In this document: positions 7,675 through 17,887 of the stretch, one piece after another | How positions within the stretch are numbered: the stretch's first letter is position 1 | Layout of the letters: each line of letters starts with the position of its first letter | Assembly (NCBI GenBank): GCA_049965615.1 | Contig: JBMFWD010000001.1 | Location: 62,001-126,000, forward strand | From: Acidobacterium sp049965615 | GTDB taxonomy: Bacteria > Acidobacteriota > Terriglobia > Terriglobales > Acidobacteriaceae | Direction of reading: 5' to 3' | DNA length: 64,000 nt | Notes under the pieces: model-generated | Database searches by the model: none | What the model saw: only the letters and a program-made list of their open reading frames with translations | Told to the model about the DNA's origin: nothing | Made by a program: the position numbers and the translations under genes

Positions 7675-10600
7675 TTAGAAGGAGATGCGACCGTACAGCT
7701 CCATGGCACGGCCACCGACGGTGACACCGTTGATGGCGATGCTGGGCTGGTTGGCCGCAGGTGCAATGGTGGTTCCGGGCTGACCGAAGCTCGGGTGGTT
7801 GAGCACGTTGGTCGCATTCGCGCGAAGCTCGAAGTTGACGTTGTGCGCCGGCCAAAGAGCAAAGGTCTTGCCGAGTGACATGTTGACCTCGGAGAGTCCG
7901 GGACCGGAGATGGTGTTGCGCCGGAAGTCGCCGTAGGTGTAAGCCGCCGGCACTGCGAAGGCGTTAGTGTTGTACCAGTTGAGGAGCCGCTGCTGCCGAC
8001 TGCCGGTAACTTGGTAGTTGCCTACGATGTTCGGATACTGCGTGTAGGGGCCCGACTGGTTATTGGAGGTGTTGCCGAAAGCAGTGGTCAGGGTGAACGG
8101 GTTACCAGACTGGGCCACGAACGTGACCGCTGTCTGCCATCCGCCGACCGCTTCATCGAGCCACATATTCTTGTTGAGGAACATGCGACCCTTGCCGAAC
8201 GGGAGTTCGTAGACCACTTCGCCCTTCAACATATTGCGGATGTCGAAGTTGGAGTTGCCGTAGTTGGCTCTTGGATCGTGGAAGTTCTGATACGACTGGT
8301 AACCACCGCGGCTGCCCCAGCCCGAGGAGTCCTGCTCGTCGAGGAAGTGCGACCATGTGTAGTTGACCTCGAACTGCAGGCCATCGTTCATGCGCTTGTT
8401 GAGCATTGCCTGCAGTGCGTTGTAGTTGGAGATGGCGTTGTTGGTGCTGCCACCGATGTAGTTGAAGATCGGGTATGGCTGATACTGCGCATCGTTTGGT
8501 CCCAGCTTGGACTGAGGCACCTGGTTGTAATCACCCGGGAAGGGCAGATTGTCGCCATGGTTGCCGACGTAGGAGATCTGGGCGGAATAGTTGAGTCCGA
8601 GCTGACGCTGCAGAGCGATGGTCCACTGATAGTTGGTGGGCACTGGAGTGTGATAGGGATTGTACGGCACGTAGCCGGCACCGTTTCTGGAGGCAGCTCC
8701 GGTGGGCGCCGTGAGGTAGAAGGAATCGATGGAGTTTGGATTGTATCCAGCGACTCCGCAACCGGGGTCGGCAGTGTCAGGGCTCTGACCGTTGGAGTCG
8801 AGCTGCACTACAGGGCAGATACCATTGGTGGTATCGGTGTAGCCGCCGCTGCTTCCGAATTCACCGCCCATACCTGCGCCGTAGGTATCTTCCGACCAGC
8901 CGGCAGCGAAGATGCCGAAGCCACCACGGATGACCGTGTTTGCCATGGGCTCATAGCTGAAGCCGAAGCGAGGCAGGAAGATGTTCCACTTGGGCTTTTG
9001 GAGCTGAGTGCGGCCATTCGCATGCGTGGTGCCGTACCACATGGCGCCGGGCATGTTGTTTGCCGGATTGATGACATTTGGGTCAAAAGACGCCATGTTG
9101 CCGTGGACCTCAGACCAGCCGGTTTCCCCCTCCCAGCGAAGGCCGAGGTTGATGGTGAGGTTGGGACGCATCTTGTAGTCGTCCTGAACGAAGAGCTGCG
9201 GGCTCTTCCAGCGGCCACCGTATTCCGGTGTAACGCCGGCGTTCCAGTTTTGCGTCTGACCGAGCAGGAAGTCGGCATAGGAGAAGCCGTCGTAAGGAGC
9301 GGTGACTGCGCCACCAGCGGAGGTGTAATCGCCGTTATAGCCCATGCTGCCGGCGTTGATGTTGCCCCATGCCGTGGCGTCCGCGCGGTTGACGAGGAAC
9401 TCGCCGCCGAAGTGGAGGACGTGACGTCCGCGGATGAGGGTGACCACATCCGAGGGATCGAAGACGAACTCCTTGTAGACAGCGTTTGTGGACGAACCGA
9501 GGCCGTAAAACCCGCCGATGCCGATATTCGGGAAGTTATCGGCCTTGGCGAACTGCCAGCCGAGCTTGGCGGGGAAACCCTGGTTGAGCGTATAAGGCTG
9601 GAAGAAGTTAAGCTGATCGGTAAATCCAAAGTTGGCCTGGTTGATCAGATTTGCGCTGAAGGTCCAGACGTCGGAGATAGAGGAGTTCACGTTGCTGACA
9701 TCGCCAGACTGACAGTTGATGGGACAGAGGCCCTGGTTGAGATAGGTAGCCGGGTTGTCCGCCTCCGTGTCGGTGATGGTGAGCCGATTGTTCTGGGTGA
9801 TGTCCCAGTCCAAACGACCAAAATAGCGGTTGAGCGGGTTTGAGCTGGGAGTGTTGTAGAAGTAGTTATTCTGCGCGTAGCCGCCGGAGACCTGTCCGGT
9901 CGCATTTGCCTTGGGGTAGTAGGCCTCGATCTTCTGGGCCACCGCGCTGATCATCTGGGCCGGAATCTTGTTGCTTCCATATTCCGAGATAAAGGTCGGG
10001 CGAATCACGCACGGACAAGTAACGGTGAGCGACCCGCCGGGATACTGACTACCCATGTAGGTGTAGGTCCCCGTCTGCTGGATGGTCTGGTTGGTTGGAT
10101 CGTAGAGTGTTGGCAAGCCGGGAGCCGTGAAATCACCGCTCATGATCGCCGGCGAAGGTACGGTGATGAAGCCGTTGGCTGCGCCGCCGTTGTCAATGGT
10201 CTTGTCGTAATCGAAGTAGAAGTATGCGTGATGCGGAACGATGGGACCGCTCACCGAGAAGCCGAAGTTGTTGTAGCGAAGGAACGGGACCGAGGCGTGC
10301 TGCCCGAATGCGTAAGGCGCTGCATTCAGAGCGTTGTTCTGGAAGTACTCATAGCCGACACCGTGGAATTTGTTGGAGCCGCCCTTGGTGATCTGGTTGT
10401 AGACGATGTTGCCGAGACCGTACTGCGCCGAGAAGGCCGTTTTGCTGATCTTGACCTCGGAAGTGGTCTCGAAGATGGTGGTGTTGGAGTTGGAGCTCAT
10501 GGGCAGGGTGGTGGTTGCGCCGTCCTGCAGGGTGGTGGCGTAGGGCAGGTTGCCGTTTACCGACACTGCTCCCATGCCCGGGGTGTTGGAGGTGCTGGCA

Positions 10601-11106
10601 TTTTCCGGCGAACCGGCGGTGCCGGGCTGGAGCCAGATGAAGTTCTCCCAGTCTGCGGAGCCGGTCTGGGGCAGCTTCTGCATGGTCTGCGCATTGAGCG
10701 TGTCGGTCTGGGAGCCAGTGCTGGTGTTGAGCAGCGGCAGACTGGTGGTGACTGTAATCTTCTGGGTCGCCGCACCGACATTCAGGGTCGCATTCAAGGT
10801 GGTGGAGCCGACGGTGAGGGTGATCGGTCCGCGCACCAGTGTCTTGAAGCCTTCTTTCGCGAACGTGACGAGGTACTCGTCGGCGACGATGGCGCCGGTG
10901 TCATAGACGCCGGCATTGTTGGTCATGTAGGTGTGGGTTACGTCCTTGGTGACGTCCTTGACGGTGACGGTGACGCCGGGGATAACCGCGCCGGTCGTAT
11001 CCGTTACCGTACCGGAGAGGTCACCGGAGTTGGTGCTTTGCGCGTAGCCGAGGACGCCTGTCATCAGGACGGCGATCACAAGACTCGTGCGAATGAATTT
11101 CCACAT
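7675..11106 (-). CDS. TonB-dependent receptor, Oar-like, with carboxypeptidase-regulatory N-domain (receptor 1)
   Basis: 1143 aa. The ATG at 11106 is chosen because AGGAGG sits 7 nt upstream. A signal peptide (FIRTSLVIAVLMTGVLGYAQ) precedes a CarboxypepD_reg domain (GDLSGTVTDTTGAVIPGVTVTV...YLVTFAKEGFKTL) at about residues 25-110. A plug-like segment follows (GSADWENFIWLQPGTAG...MGAVSVNGN...EVKISKTAFSAQYGLGN). The rest is an outer-membrane barrel rich in aromatic strands, ending NVLNHPSFGQPGTTI...ELYGRISF with a terminal Phe. This is the acidobacterial Oar-type receptor class. The substrate is unknown; neighbouring GH30 and beta-helix genes suggest a polysaccharide or oligosaccharide. Confidence 0.9.
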   Translation of the reverse strand: MWKFIRTSLVIAVLMTGVLGYAQSTNSGDLSGTVTDTTGAVIPGVTVTVKDVTKDVTHTYMTNNAGVYDTGAIVADEYLVTFAKEGFKTLVRGPITLTVGSTTLNATLNVGAATQKITVTTSLPLLNTSTGSQTDTLNAQTMQKLPQTGSADWENFIWLQPGTAGSPENASTSNTPGMGAVSVNGNLPYATTLQDGATTTLPMSSNSNTTIFETTSEVKISKTAFSAQYGLGNIVYNQITKGGSNKFHGVGYEYFQNNALNAAPYAFGQHASVPFLRYNNFGFSVSGPIVPHHAYFYFDYDKTIDNGGAANGFITVPSPAIMSGDFTAPGLPTLYDPTNQTIQQTGTYTYMGSQYPGGSLTVTCPCVIRPTFISEYGSNKIPAQMISAVAQKIEAYYPKANATGQVSGGYAQNNYFYNTPSSNPLNRYFGRLDWDITQNNRLTITDTEADNPATYLNQGLCPINCQSGDVSNVNSSISDVWTFSANLINQANFGFTDQLNFFQPYTLNQGFPAKLGWQFAKADNFPNIGIGGFYGLGSSTNAVYKEFVFDPSDVVTLIRGRHVLHFGGEFLVNRADATAWGNINAGSMGYNGDYTSAGGAVTAPYDGFSYADFLLGQTQNWNAGVTPEYGGRWKSPQLFVQDDYKMRPNLTINLGLRWEGETGWSEVHGNMASFDPNVINPANNMPGAMWYGTTHANGRTQLQKPKWNIFLPRFGFSYEPMANTVIRGGFGIFAAGWSEDTYGAGMGGEFGSSGGYTDTTNGICPVVQLDSNGQSPDTADPGCGVAGYNPNSIDSFYLTAPTGAASRNGAGYVPYNPYHTPVPTNYQWTIALQRQLGLNYSAQISYVGNHGDNLPFPGDYNQVPQSKLGPNDAQYQPYPIFNYIGGSTNNAISNYNALQAMLNKRMNDGLQFEVNYTWSHFLDEQDSSGWGSRGGYQSYQNFHDPRANYGNSNFDIRNMLKGEVVYELPFGKGRMFLNKNMWLDEAVGGWQTAVTFVAQSGNPFTLTTAFGNTSNNQSGPYTQYPNIVGNYQVTGSRQQRLLNWYNTNAFAVPAAYTYGDFRRNTISGPGLSEVNMSLGKTFALWPAHNVNFELRANATNVLNHPSFGQPGTTIAPAANQPSIAINGVTVGGRAMELYGRISF

Positions 11107-11290
11107 ACTGTTCCTCCTGAACAATCCGTTCCAAATCTGCAATCCGCACTGAGCGGTGCAGACCTTCTCTGTCCGGGAAAATCCCGAATCTCTGTTTTTG
11201 AATCAGCGAGTAAGACTTGCCCACAACAGGCTTGTGCCCCGGAAAGTGCTACAAAATCCAGAAAATAAGGCGTAATCATCTTGTTCTGGC

Positions 11291-11306
11291 AGACAACCGA
11301 TTGTCT
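11291..11306. promoter_or_regulatory. Operator-like palindrome 1 in the TonB1/GH30 divergent region
   Basis: AGACAACCGATTGTCT is an inverted repeat of AGACAA/TTGTCT around four bases with a central CpG. It lies 185 bp upstream of the receptor start and resembles sites at 11401 and 4471. The layout fits a LacI-family operator, but the regulator is not in the window. Confidence 0.5.
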
Positions 11307-11400
11307 GCAATGGGCGTACGACCCCACAAGTGGAGCCGCGTTAGATATCAACAAATCGCCAGAAGGATTGTCAAGTGGAAAGTATTACGGTAGTTTGACT

Positions 11401-11417
11401 AGACAAAGCGTTTGTCT
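11401..11417. promoter_or_regulatory. Operator-like palindrome 2 upstream of GH30
   Basis: AGACAAAGCGTTTGTCT is a perfect inverted repeat (7-bp arms, 3-bp spacer) 51 bp upstream of the GH30 ATG. With the site at 11291 it brackets the divergent intergenic region 11107-11467, centre-to-centre about 110 bp. That spacing would allow joint control or looping. Confidence 0.5.
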
Positions 11418-11467
11418 CTGCAAATTGGGGATTACTTGCGATAAATCGTTTTTGTGAGGCTGAAGGG

Positions 11468-12904
11468 ATGAAAATACACAATCGGCGGACGTTTTTGAAA
11501 CTGGCGGCAGCCTCGGCTGCGGCGGCAGGTTCTGGATCGCGACTGGCATGGAGCGCAACCAGCCAGGAATCTGCGGGGCATGGATCAGGGAACGCGGAGG
11601 CAGCGTGGCAGACGACGGCCGGGAAGCGTTTTCAGCCGATCGCCGCACCCGAGTGGAAGAAAGGTGTTGCAACACGCGCCATGAGCATCCACCTGGACCC
11701 GGAGCGCAAGTATCAGGACATTCTGGGATTCGGCGCGGCGATGACGGGAGCTTCCTGCTACCTGCTGAAGCATGCTCCGGAGGCAAAGCGGAGGGCGATT
11801 CTGGAGGATTGCTTTGGGCCGCAGGGGCTACGGTTTTCCGTAGCGCGCACGACGATCGGATCGAGTGATTACTCGCTGAGCGCGTACAGTTTCGATGAGT
11901 CGCCAACGCCTGATCCGGAGTTGAAGCACTTCAGCATCGATCACGACAAGGCTTATATTCTGCCGATGCTGCGGGCGGCGGCAGGGGTGAATCCCGAGCT
12001 GTTTTACTTTTCGTCGCCCTGGTCTCCGCCGGCATGGATGAAGGACAACAACTCGCTGCTGGGCGGGGCGATGGTGGACACGTACTTCCCTGCCTATGCG
12101 AACTACTTTGTGAAGTTCCTGCAGGATTACGAGGCTGCGGGAGTGAAGATTCGCGCAGTCACCGTGCAGAACGAGGTGGACACGAACCAGGACGGGCGGA
12201 TGACGCAGTGCGAGTGGGGGCAGGAATACGAGATGAATTTCGTAAAAGGGCATCTCGGGCCGACCTTCGCGAAACAGAATATAGATACGAAAATCTGGAT
12301 CCTGGACCATAACTACAACCTATGGGGACGTGCGGTCGATGAGCTAAGTGATCCGGAAGTTTATAAATATGTGGACGGCGTGGCGTGGCATGGCTACGTG
12401 GGCAAGCCGGACGCGATGACGCGGGTGCACGACATGTTTCCTGACAAGCATGCGTACTGGACCGAGGGCGGACCGGACATAACGGACCCGGCCTATGCGA
12501 CCGACTGGGCGAAATGGTCGGAGACGTTTACCGGGATTCTGCGGAACTGGGCGCGGTGCATTGTGAGCTGGAACCTGGTGCTGGACGAGCACGGGAAGCC
12601 GGATATTGGGCCGTTCCACTGCGGGGGCGTGGTGACGCTGCACTCAGGAACCAACAAAGTAACGCGCAGCGGACAATTCTGGGCGTTTGCGCACTACTCC
12701 AAACTGATTGACCGGGGCAGCCGGGTGATTGGTTCATGGGGTGAGTTTCCGCAGATTTCGCATGTGGCGGTGGAGAACCCCGACGGCAGCCGCGTGCTGG
12801 TGGTAACGAATCGCGGCGGTGAGCAGGCGCTGCAGGTGACGCTGCACGACCAGGCGATGGATCTGTTGTTGCCGCCGGACTCGATTACGTCGGTGAAGTG
12901 GTAA
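11468..12904 (+). CDS. TAT-exported GH30 family glycoside hydrolase (glucosylceramidase-like)
   Basis: 478 aa. The N-terminus has a twin-arginine signal (NRRTFLKLAAASAAAAGS), so the enzyme should be exported folded. The catalytic TIM barrel shows GH30 landmarks: YQDILGFGAAMTGASCYLL, FYFSSPWSPPAWMKDN, the acid/base Glu in TVQNEVD (E236) and the nucleophile Glu in YWTEGGPD (E333). The C-terminal ~80 residues form the usual small beta-domain (FWAFAHYSKLIDRGSRVI...). GH30 enzymes include beta-glucosylceramidase, beta-1,6-glucanase and beta-xylosidase; subfamily cannot be told by eye. It is divergent from TonB receptor 1 and shares the palindrome-containing intergenic region. A strong terminator follows at 12932. 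Confidence 0.92.
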   Translation: MKIHNRRTFLKLAAASAAAAGSGSRLAWSATSQESAGHGSGNAEAAWQTTAGKRFQPIAAPEWKKGVATRAMSIHLDPERKYQDILGFGAAMTGASCYLLKHAPEAKRRAILEDCFGPQGLRFSVARTTIGSSDYSLSAYSFDESPTPDPELKHFSIDHDKAYILPMLRAAAGVNPELFYFSSPWSPPAWMKDNNSLLGGAMVDTYFPAYANYFVKFLQDYEAAGVKIRAVTVQNEVDTNQDGRMTQCEWGQEYEMNFVKGHLGPTFAKQNIDTKIWILDHNYNLWGRAVDELSDPEVYKYVDGVAWHGYVGKPDAMTRVHDMFPDKHAYWTEGGPDITDPAYATDWAKWSETFTGILRNWARCIVSWNLVLDEHGKPDIGPFHCGGVVTLHSGTNKVTRSGQFWAFAHYSKLIDRGSRVIGSWGEFPQISHVAVENPDGSRVLVVTNRGGEQALQVTLHDQAMDLLLPPDSITSVKW

Positions 12905-12931
12905 GCCCATAGAGTTGCATCCTCCCATTCC

Positions 12932-12962
12932 TGCCCGGGGCCTTGCTCCGGGCATTTTTTGT
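12932..12962 (+). terminator. Rho-independent terminator after GH30
   Basis: The stem TGCCCGG (12932-12938) pairs with CCGGGCA (12948-12954) and is followed by an eight-base T-run. It lies 28 bp past the GH30 stop. Confidence 0.88.
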
Positions 12963-13010
12963 CACATATGGGTGGTGCCTGACGCACGGCGAAGGGCGTA
13001 ACCTTGGGGC

Positions 13011-13703
13011 ATGCGGGTACTTGTGATCGAAGACGAGCCGCGCGTGGCGCAGAACATTGCGGCGGCGATGCGGGAGGGCCCGGGATGGGCCGTGGACGTG
13101 GCCAACAATGGGCTGGACGGGCGCGAACTTGCCCGGCAGGCCGAATATGACCTGGTGATTCTGGACTTGATGCTGCCGGGACTGGACGGGGCCGGGGTGT
13201 TGAAGGAGATTCGCGCCAAGGGCACGGGCACGCCGGTGCTGGTGCTGACGGCGGTGGCGGAGAAATCGTCGGTAGTGAAGTTGCTGAACGCCGGCGCGGA
13301 CGACTACCTGGCGAAGCCGTTTGACCTGGGCGAGCTGCTGGCGCGCGCGAAGGCGCTGATCCGGCGCGGAAAGGGCGTAAGCCACCCAGTGATCAAGATT
13401 GGCGAGCTGGTTCTGGACACGGTGGAGAAGACGATTCGGCTGCGCGGCGAGCCGGTGGAGGTATCGCCGACGGAGTATCGCGTGCTGGAGTTTCTGGGGC
13501 ACCGGCCGGGAACGATCATCTCAAAGCAGAGCCTGCTGGAGCATTTGTACGACTACAACTGGGAGCACCACTCGAACGTGATCGAGGCGCACGTCTCGAA
13601 CCTGCGGCGCAAGCTGAGCGGAGCGGGGGATGATCCGTGGATTGAGACGCTGCGCGGCAGAGGCTACCGGCTGATGACCGGGGATCGCGGCAGGCAGGCA
13701 TGA
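13011..13703 (+). CDS. OmpR/PhoB-family response regulator
   Basis: 230 aa. The receiver domain has the acidic pair in VIEDEPR, the phospho-acceptor Asp in LVILDLMLPGLDG, the Thr in VLVLTA and the Lys in LAKPFDLGELLAR. The C-terminal winged helix is of the Trans_reg_C type (VEVSPTEYRVLEFLGHRPGTIISKQSLLEHLYDYNWEHHSNVIEAHVSNLRRKL). Its stop overlaps the start of the histidine kinase gene (ATGA), so the two are translationally coupled. The target is unknown; it resembles QseB-like regulators. Confidence 0.93.
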   Translation: MRVLVIEDEPRVAQNIAAAMREGPGWAVDVANNGLDGRELARQAEYDLVILDLMLPGLDGAGVLKEIRAKGTGTPVLVLTAVAEKSSVVKLLNAGADDYLAKPFDLGELLARAKALIRRGKGVSHPVIKIGELVLDTVEKTIRLRGEPVEVSPTEYRVLEFLGHRPGTIISKQSLLEHLYDYNWEHHSNVIEAHVSNLRRKLSGAGDDPWIETLRGRGYRLMTGDRGRQA

Positions 13704-15145
13704 GGCGGTATTCCCTGCGCCGGAGGCTGCTGGCCGTGGTGCTGGCGCTGGAGTTTGCGCTGGCGCTGGGGATTTCGTTTGCCACGCTTTTCTTTACGCT
13801 GCACGAGCAGGTGCGCTCGTTTGACCTGCGGCTGCAGGGGCGTGCGGACTCGCTGCTGGGCGCGGTGCAGGACTCGGAAGACGCGGCGGACAACTTGAAG
13901 CTGGACCCTCGGGCGATCAACCTGGGGCATCATGATTTGTGGATGGTGCAGGGCGGGCACGGACGGGTGATCGCAAAGTCCTCGAACTGGGACGCGGCCG
14001 ACCTGGCGAAGTTTCAGGGGATTCGCCCGCATACGTTTCGCGTTCACGGTGCGTACTACCGGGGGATGGTCACACACGGCATCCGGGTAGTGGACGCGGA
14101 GGACCAGAATGGCGGAATCCAGCGGCCGGTGATCATCTTCTATGCGGCGTCCTTACACCATGTGCATGAGGCGCTGGTGGATGCGAGCCAGTTTCTGCTG
14201 CTGGCGAACGGCGTGCTGTTGCTGGTGACCGGATCGCTGCTGATCTTCTTTTTGCGTCGAGGGCTGGCGCCTCTGGATCATTTGAATCGGGCGGCTGCGG
14301 AGCTTCATCCGGAGCGGCCGGTGTTTCGCACGCCGCCGGATGCGGCGGATGTGGAGGAGCTTCGGACGCTGGCGGCGACGCTGGAGTCTGCCACGAAGCG
14401 GCTGAATGAAAGCTACCAGCAGCAACAGATGTTTCTGCACAATGCCGCGCACGAGTTGAAGACGGCGGTGACGATTGTAAAGTCGTCGCTGCAACTGCTG
14501 GCTTCGCGACCGCGCACGCCGGCGGAATATAAAGAGGGGCTGGAGGCATGCCTTGCGGATTCCGACCGCATGGGCGAACTGGTACAGAGTATGCTTTTGC
14601 TGGCGCGGCTGGAGCAGAATGCCGCTCCCGCGGAAGCAGCTTGCGAGCTGGGCGAAATGGCGGAGGAAGTAGCGGCACAACTGGCGACCACGGCGGAGGC
14701 TCGCGGCATCGACGTGAAGCTGGAGACAGATCATGAGGCATGGGCGCCGCTCGATTGCGATGCCGCGTCGACGCTGATTTCCAACCTGGTGATGAATGCC
14801 CTGCAGCACTCGCCCGCGCAGACGCAAGTGAGAGTGACGACGCGGGTGGATGGCGGCGACGTGGAACTGGTGGTGGAGGACCAGGGAGAGGGCATACGAC
14901 CCGAAGACCAGCCGCATGTGTTTGAGCGGTTCTACCGGGGAGACAGCTCGCGCGCCCGGACTACGGGCGGAACGGGACTGGGGCTGGCGATCTGCAAAGC
15001 GATTGCGGAGTCGTGCGGCGGGAAGATTGGGCTGACCAGCACCCTCGGCGAGGGCACGCACGTGGTAGTGAAACTGCCACGGTTACATAAGCAGAGTGGG
15101 AAGGCGCGGGCGCGGAAGACGACGGCCGCCGTGGAGCAGCCCTGA
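13700..15145 (+). CDS. Sensor histidine kinase partner of the upstream regulator
   Basis: 481 aa. TM1 is at residues ~8-30 (LLAVVLALEFALALGISFATLFF), then a ~130-residue periplasmic sensor region, TM2 (FLLLANGVLLLVTGSLLIFF) and a HAMP segment. HisKA has the phospho-acceptor His in LHNAAHELKTAVTIVK. HATPase_c shows the N box (NLVMNALQHSPAQ), G1 (VEDQGEGIRPED) and G2 (GGTGLGLAICKAIAE). The signal is not evident from sequence. It ends 20 bp before the convergent isc operon, with an inverted repeat at 15151-15177 between them. Confidence 0.93.
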   Translation: MRRYSLRRRLLAVVLALEFALALGISFATLFFTLHEQVRSFDLRLQGRADSLLGAVQDSEDAADNLKLDPRAINLGHHDLWMVQGGHGRVIAKSSNWDAADLAKFQGIRPHTFRVHGAYYRGMVTHGIRVVDAEDQNGGIQRPVIIFYAASLHHVHEALVDASQFLLLANGVLLLVTGSLLIFFLRRGLAPLDHLNRAAAELHPERPVFRTPPDAADVEELRTLAATLESATKRLNESYQQQQMFLHNAAHELKTAVTIVKSSLQLLASRPRTPAEYKEGLEACLADSDRMGELVQSMLLLARLEQNAAPAEAACELGEMAEEVAAQLATTAEARGIDVKLETDHEAWAPLDCDAASTLISNLVMNALQHSPAQTQVRVTTRVDGGDVELVVEDQGEGIRPEDQPHVFERFYRGDSSRARTTGGTGLGLAICKAIAESCGGKIGLTSTLGEGTHVVVKLPRLHKQSGKARARKTTAAVEQP

Positions 15146-15150
15146 ACATT

Positions 15151-15177
15151 GCGCGGGGCTGGAGATCAGCCCTGCGC
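15151..15177. terminator. Possible bidirectional terminator hairpin between kinase and iscX
   Basis: GCGCGGGGCT (15151-15160) pairs with AGCCCTGCGC (15168-15177), a 10-bp stem with one G-U and a 7-nt loop. There is no clear T-run on either side, so termination efficiency is uncertain. It overlaps the last codons of iscX. Confidence 0.35.
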
Positions 15178-15384
15178 GTCCTTGAACTCTTCGTACCAGG
15201 CCATCTGGATGGCTTCGAGTTTGCCCTCGTTGGACTTGGCCGGATCGTCGGCGAAGCCATCGAGCTCGGTGACGTGCTTGTGGAGGTCCGTGAAGCGGAC
15301 GGTCAGCGGGTCGAGGTCGGGGAATTTTTCCTGTAACTGGATGCCGATTTCTTCGGCGTCATTCCATGTAATTTCACGAGGCAT
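15166..15384 (-). CDS. iscX: IscX, iron-binding regulator of Fe-S assembly
   Basis: 72 aa, the usual length for IscX/YfhJ. The acidic, Trp-containing pattern is diagnostic: ITWNDAEEIGIQL near the start, then DPLTVRFTDLHKHV and EGKLEAIQMAWYEE. In E. coli IscX binds IscS and ferrous iron and tunes cluster synthesis. It is the last gene of the operon, in the same position as in E. coli, 35 bp after fdx. Confidence 0.93.
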   Translation of the reverse strand: MPREITWNDAEEIGIQLQEKFPDLDPLTVRFTDLHKHVTELDGFADDPAKSNEGKLEAIQMAWYEEFKDAQG

Positions 15385-15419
15385 GAGATCGCTCCGGCGA
15401 CTTTGTAATTGTGTGAGTG

Positions 15420-15857
15420 CTATTTACCTTCTGTTGCGGCGGCAAGCGGCTTGCCTTCCTGCACGTAGTTGCGGTTCCACTTGGGAATTTCGACTACGTA
15501 GGTGCCGGGGCCGGTGATGACGGCCTGGCAGCCGAGGCGCGAGTTGAGCTGGAGGTCGGCGGCCATGTCGAGCCGGTCCAGTTCGTCGTCGTCGGCTTCG
15601 CTGATGCCTTTTTCACCTTCTTTGACCCAGACGTGGCAGGTGGTGCAGGCACAGGCGCCGCCGCAGGCGTGGTCGAGGAAGATGCCGAAGTTTTCGGCTA
15701 CGTCGAGGAAGGACATGGGCTTGCCGTGATGGTCGTAGGGCAGGGTCCCGTACTCGAACTCGACGGTTTTGCCTTCGGGCATAAAAGTGACGCGGACCAT
15801 GTTGGGCGCGGGCGGCTGGCTGAGGTCGATGTTTTGCTGGTTTTCTGCGTTGGTCAT
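15420..15857 (-). CDS. fdx: [2Fe-2S] ferredoxin of the ISC system
   Basis: 145 aa. Four cluster cysteines are visible in DHACGGACACTTCHVWV and later SRLGCQAVI, the adrenodoxin-type Cx5Cx2C...C pattern. The C-terminal VVEIPKWNRNYV matches ISC ferredoxins. Compared with E. coli Fdx (111 aa) it has an extra ~30-residue Gln/Pro-rich start and an insert (YDHHGKPMSF). It should supply electrons for cluster assembly on IscU. It lies 31 bp after hscA. Confidence 0.93.
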   Translation of the reverse strand: MTNAENQQNIDLSQPPAPNMVRVTFMPEGKTVEFEYGTLPYDHHGKPMSFLDVAENFGIFLDHACGGACACTTCHVWVKEGEKGISEADDDELDRLDMAADLQLNSRLGCQAVITGPGTYVVEIPKWNRNYVQEGKPLAAATEGK

Positions 15858-15888
15858 GATTTGACTCTCTTACGTTTCGTGTCTGTAC

Positions 15889-17823
<1,935 letters not shown>

Positions 17824-17887
17824 GCTTCCCCTTTCAATGGTGTGTGGCGGCAGTGGTTCGTGCGGTGATTGCGCCGCTGCGGGCGGC

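Noticed and set aside
8011..9843. 610-codon plus-strand open frame opposite TonB receptor 1
   Set aside because: It has no signal peptide, domain or motif and is low-complexity Val/Gly/Glu-rich. It is an antisense shadow of a high-G+C gene with clear family features on the other strand.
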